Shown here piece after piece: positions 4,472 to 6,444 of a DNA stretch of 6,444 bases. How positions within the stretch are numbered: position 1 is the stretch's first letter; every line of letters begins with the position of its first letter. The position numbers were made by a program, and so were the translations under genes. The notes beneath the pieces are model-generated. The model searched no databases. It saw nothing but the letters and a program-made list of their open reading frames with translations, and was not told the DNA's origin. The stretch comes from Gemmataceae bacterium (GTDB lineage: Bacteria > Planctomycetota > Planctomycetia > Gemmatales > Gemmataceae), in the NCBI GenBank assembly GCA_020847555.1, contig JADLBT010000496.1:1-6444 (forward strand). Direction: 5' to 3'.

Positions 4472-6444
4472 TCACCCGCGTTTGTCCTGCCCGATGCTCC
4501 CGAACACGTCGCCGTAGCGCGCGAGCTGCTCGCCGAACGACACGCCGGCCTGAATCGCGACCACCCGGAAGCCGCGATCCGCGAGCGCCTCCCGCGTCTC
4601 GCGATCGCGCGCCGCCTGTTCCGCCGCCTCGTGATGCGGCCCATCCACGAAGATGCACACCCCCGGACGCCCGTCCCGTTCGTAGAAGAAGTCGGGCTGC
4701 ACCGGAATCTCCGCCACCGGGCGCGTCTGCGCCGCGTCCGGCAGCCGCAACCGGTTCTCGCGCAGGAAGGCGAGAAACTCCCGCTCCAGGCTGCTCGCCG
4801 GGTCGATCCGCTCCGCCAGCCAGGCGAACTGCTCGTCGTAGGGGCGCGTCGCCGTCGCCGGCGGCATTGTCGACGCGGCCAGCGCCGCCAGGTACTCCCG
4901 GATCAGGTGGCGGTCGAGCAGCCAGTGCTCGCGCTGATTGCCGTAGCTCAGCAGGCAGTCATAGCACGCCCGCCCGCACCTGGAGGTCCACGCTGGATCC
5001 GGCTCGCCCCGCTCGTCGAAGTGGCAGATGCGCAGCGCTTCTTTGGCCACCTGGGCGAACGACGCCGGGTCGTCCATCATGCGATCCCAGACGCCCGTGC
5101 CTCCCTCGGCCGCCTCCCAGAGCATCAGGCGCTGGTTGGCCTCCCGCCCGATCAGCTCGACCTCGACCTCCCGCTCCTCGACCTGGTAGACGACCTGGAT
5201 CCCCCGCTGCAGGGCATAGGCCAGCGTCTTCAGGAACGCCTCATCGCCCGCCAGCGGGGTCTCCGGCCGCAGCAGGAGGACGTTCCGGTTGTCGGTGACG
5301 TACGGCTTGATGTTGCCGCGCGAGGGCGTCCCCCCCGGATCGTCGGGATCGGGCCCCTCGACCTCGTCCTGCTCCTTCTTCGCCCACCAGCCCGAATCCG
5401 GATCGATCGTGAAGCCCTGCTGGCGCCCCGACCGCTTCCAGCCATGGTTGATCCGCCAGACCCGCGCCCGCGGCGCGAACTCGACCGTCAGCAGATCCGC
5501 TTCGCCATCGGCGCCGTCGGACATCGGCCCTCGCGCCGACGCGCGCCGGGGTGCGACGCCCGGCGCAAACTGGAAGTGCGTCGTGACCGCGTATCCCTCG
5601 CGCGAGCGGTCTTCCTCGTCCGACGAGATCCGGTCGTAGGGGCGCGCCCGCGCCGTCGACTGGTCGAGCAGGCCCTGCGGGAAGTCCCGCGTCTCGGCAT
5701 CGAAGGCGACGCCGCACCCATCGCAGACGTTGACCGGGACATCCCCGGCGGGGTGGATGTACCCGCACTCCTTGCAGAGCTGCGCGCTCGTGATCCGCGC
5801 GTCGAGCCTGCCCGCTGGCAGGATTTGCGAGGTCACCCGGTACTTCCGCCCCTCGTGGTAGATCACGTTCCAGGGGCCGAACTCCGCGAGCCCGAGGAAT
5901 CGAGGCCGGTCGATCGACCGCGACTCGTCCCGGACGTTCAGCAGCACCCGCAGCGGCAGGCGCGGGAAGTTGTAGCCGGGCAGGAACCCCTCGGTCGCCA
6001 GGTACCGGTAGGGGTAGAAGTCGGTCTCGGTGACATCCCCGTCGTTCAGCAGCAGCGCGATATCCCGCTTCGCCTCGCGCTCCAGCCGCTCGGCGCGCTC
6101 CCGGTCGCGCTTCGGGGTGCGCGGTTTGTCGATCGTCAGCCGCGCGTCGCTTCGCTGCTGCAGCGCCGCCCGGTAGAGCTCCCGCCAGCGGTCGAACGCG
6201 CGGTCGAAGGCGGTGGGCGCCTGCTCGACCGTCTCGACCAGCCACGCGTCGTCGAACCACGACGCCCCCGTGATCGCGGCATCCGCCGCCGCGATCTCCC
6301 GGAAGGCGGCGATCACCTCGGCGCGCTTCGCCGGGGTCAGCTCGAGCGAGGCGCGCAGCTCGGCGTAGACCGGAAAATCCGGCTCCCCCAGATCCAGCAC
6401 CCGCTCCACGCTCTTCCCCAGCGAGACGCTGGTCGCTGCCAGCC
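4472..6444 (-). CDS. C-terminal part of a DUF1998/MZB SF2 helicase with Vsr-like nuclease domain
   Basis: The frame is open from the window edge to the TGA at 4474-4472, giving 656 residues (counted from the edge). The GTG at 6409 is not the start: the frame continues upstream without a stop and without a ribosome-binding site. Family landmarks: a block with TDFYPYRYLATEGFLPGY (140-157); a Zn ribbon, CKEC (223-226) and CDGC (240-243); WEAAEGGTG (442-450); then the MZB cysteines 473, 489, 493 and 496 followed by LLSYGNQREHWLLDR (497-511). These are hallmarks of large DEAD/DEAH helicases with a DUF1998/MrfA-type Zn-binding domain. The ATPase motifs should lie beyond the window. The last 105 residues resemble a Vsr/DUF559-type PD-(D/E)xK nuclease: LEREFL (552-557), PDFF with Asp584, then CIFVDGPHHE (596-605). 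Proteins of this type process DNA and include relatives in DISARM-like defence. Nuclease activity is inferred. Confidence 0.92.
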   Translation of the reverse strand, partial: LAATSVSLGKSVERVLDLGEPDFPVYAELRASLELTPAKRAEVIAAFREIAAADAAITGASWFDDAWLVETVEQAPTAFDRAFDRWRELYRAALQQRSDARLTIDKPRTPKRDRERAERLEREAKRDIALLLNDGDVTETDFYPYRYLATEGFLPGYNFPRLPLRVLLNVRDESRSIDRPRFLGLAEFGPWNVIYHEGRKYRVTSQILPAGRLDARITSAQLCKECGYIHPAGDVPVNVCDGCGVAFDAETRDFPQGLLDQSTARARPYDRISSDEEDRSREGYAVTTHFQFAPGVAPRRASARGPMSDGADGEADLLTVEFAPRARVWRINHGWKRSGRQQGFTIDPDSGWWAKKEQDEVEGPDPDDPGGTPSRGNIKPYVTDNRNVLLLRPETPLAGDEAFLKTLAYALQRGIQVVYQVEEREVEVELIGREANQRLMLWEAAEGGTGVWDRMMDDPASFAQVAKEALRICHFDERGEPDPAWTSRCGRACYDCLLSYGNQREHWLLDRHLIREYLAALAASTMPPATATRPYDEQFAWLAERIDPASSLEREFLAFLRENRLRLPDAAQTRPVAEIPVQPDFFYERDGRPGVCIFVDGPHHEAAEQAARDRETREALADRGFRVVAIQAGVSFGEQLARYGDVFGSIGQDKRG
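4490..4822 (-). other. Vsr/DUF559-like nuclease domain of the helicase
   Basis: About 110 residues after the MZB domain hold the conserved order of a very-short-patch-repair-like fold: Glu in LEREFL, an Asp in PDFF, a beta strand CIFVDG followed by PHH, then an amphipathic helix and the strand FRVVAI. The strand has Phe where DUF559 enzymes usually have the second acidic residue, as in Vsr itself, where Asp and His residues do the catalysis. The domain is probably active in a Vsr-like way, but this is inference. Confidence 0.6.

Noticed and set aside
4308..4517. A short plus-strand frame with GGGAAGGG before its ATG
   Set aside because: The peptide is Arg/Pro-rich without motifs and would run tail-on into the helicase gene; a hydrophobic stretch exists only in another frame, and a frameshifted relic cannot be shown.
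4354..5298. A 314-codon plus-strand frame and other frames inside the helicase gene
   Set aside because: They are Arg/Pro/Ser-rich shadows of a gene with clear Zn-binding and nuclease motifs on the minus strand.
6407..6409. GTG as the start of the helicase
   Set aside because: The frame continues to the window edge without a stop and with plausible protein sequence (LAATSVSLGKS), and no ribosome-binding site precedes the GTG.
1..6444. CRISPR array, insertion-sequence ends, rRNA
   Set aside because: No regularly spaced identical repeats of CRISPR length, no terminal inverted repeats with a transposase, and no rRNA core sequence were seen on either strand.

Overview
The window is about 70% G+C with strongly G/C-biased third codon positions. 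Two genes encode Tat-type, extremely cysteine-rich exported proteins and a third encodes a Met/His-rich secreted protein. I associate this combination with Chloroflexota of the class Thermomicrobia (Sphaerobacter/Thermomicrobium-like or uncultured Thermomicrobiales). The assignment rests on recalled protein style, not on a marker gene, so it is moderate. The high G+C content keeps long false reading frames open on both strands; these are not annotated.

Layout: (1) 1-173, plus strand, the 3' end of a gene whose C-terminus resembles the tail of ArdC-type antirestriction/zincin proteins. (2) 351-1352, minus strand, a 333-residue protein with a twin-arginine-like N-terminus, a basic cluster and three Cys-rich repeats each carrying a CDCCG core, preceded by a near-consensus promoter (1417-1444). 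(3) 1445-2245, no convincing gene, only an ambiguous region and a weak candidate small ORF (1683-1880). (4) 2298-2936, minus strand, a secreted 212-residue protein with His motifs and a methionine-rich octapeptide repeat, with a perfect Shine-Dalgarno site and a perfect 15-bp hairpin just past its stop. (5) 2937-3675, a long divergent intergenic region with phased short repeats and palindromes. (6) 3676-4128, plus strand, a 150-residue exported protein with four tandem four-cysteine repeats. (7) 4129-4471, a convergent intergenic region with inverted repeats. (8) 4472-6444, minus strand, the C-terminal 656 residues of a large DUF1998/MZB-type SF2 helicase ending in a Vsr-like nuclease domain; its N-terminal part lies beyond the window.

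The genes do not form an operon: each internal gene has its own upstream signals and the strands alternate. Two themes share the window. One is three exported cysteine-, histidine- or methionine-rich proteins of unknown function, plausibly acting in the cell envelope through disulfide scaffolds or metal binding. The other is DNA-processing or defence-type genes at both edges (ArdC-like tail on the left, helicase-nuclease on the right), which suggests an accessory region. The most promising lead for an undescribed system is the helicase-nuclease, whose partners, if any, would lie beyond position 6444.
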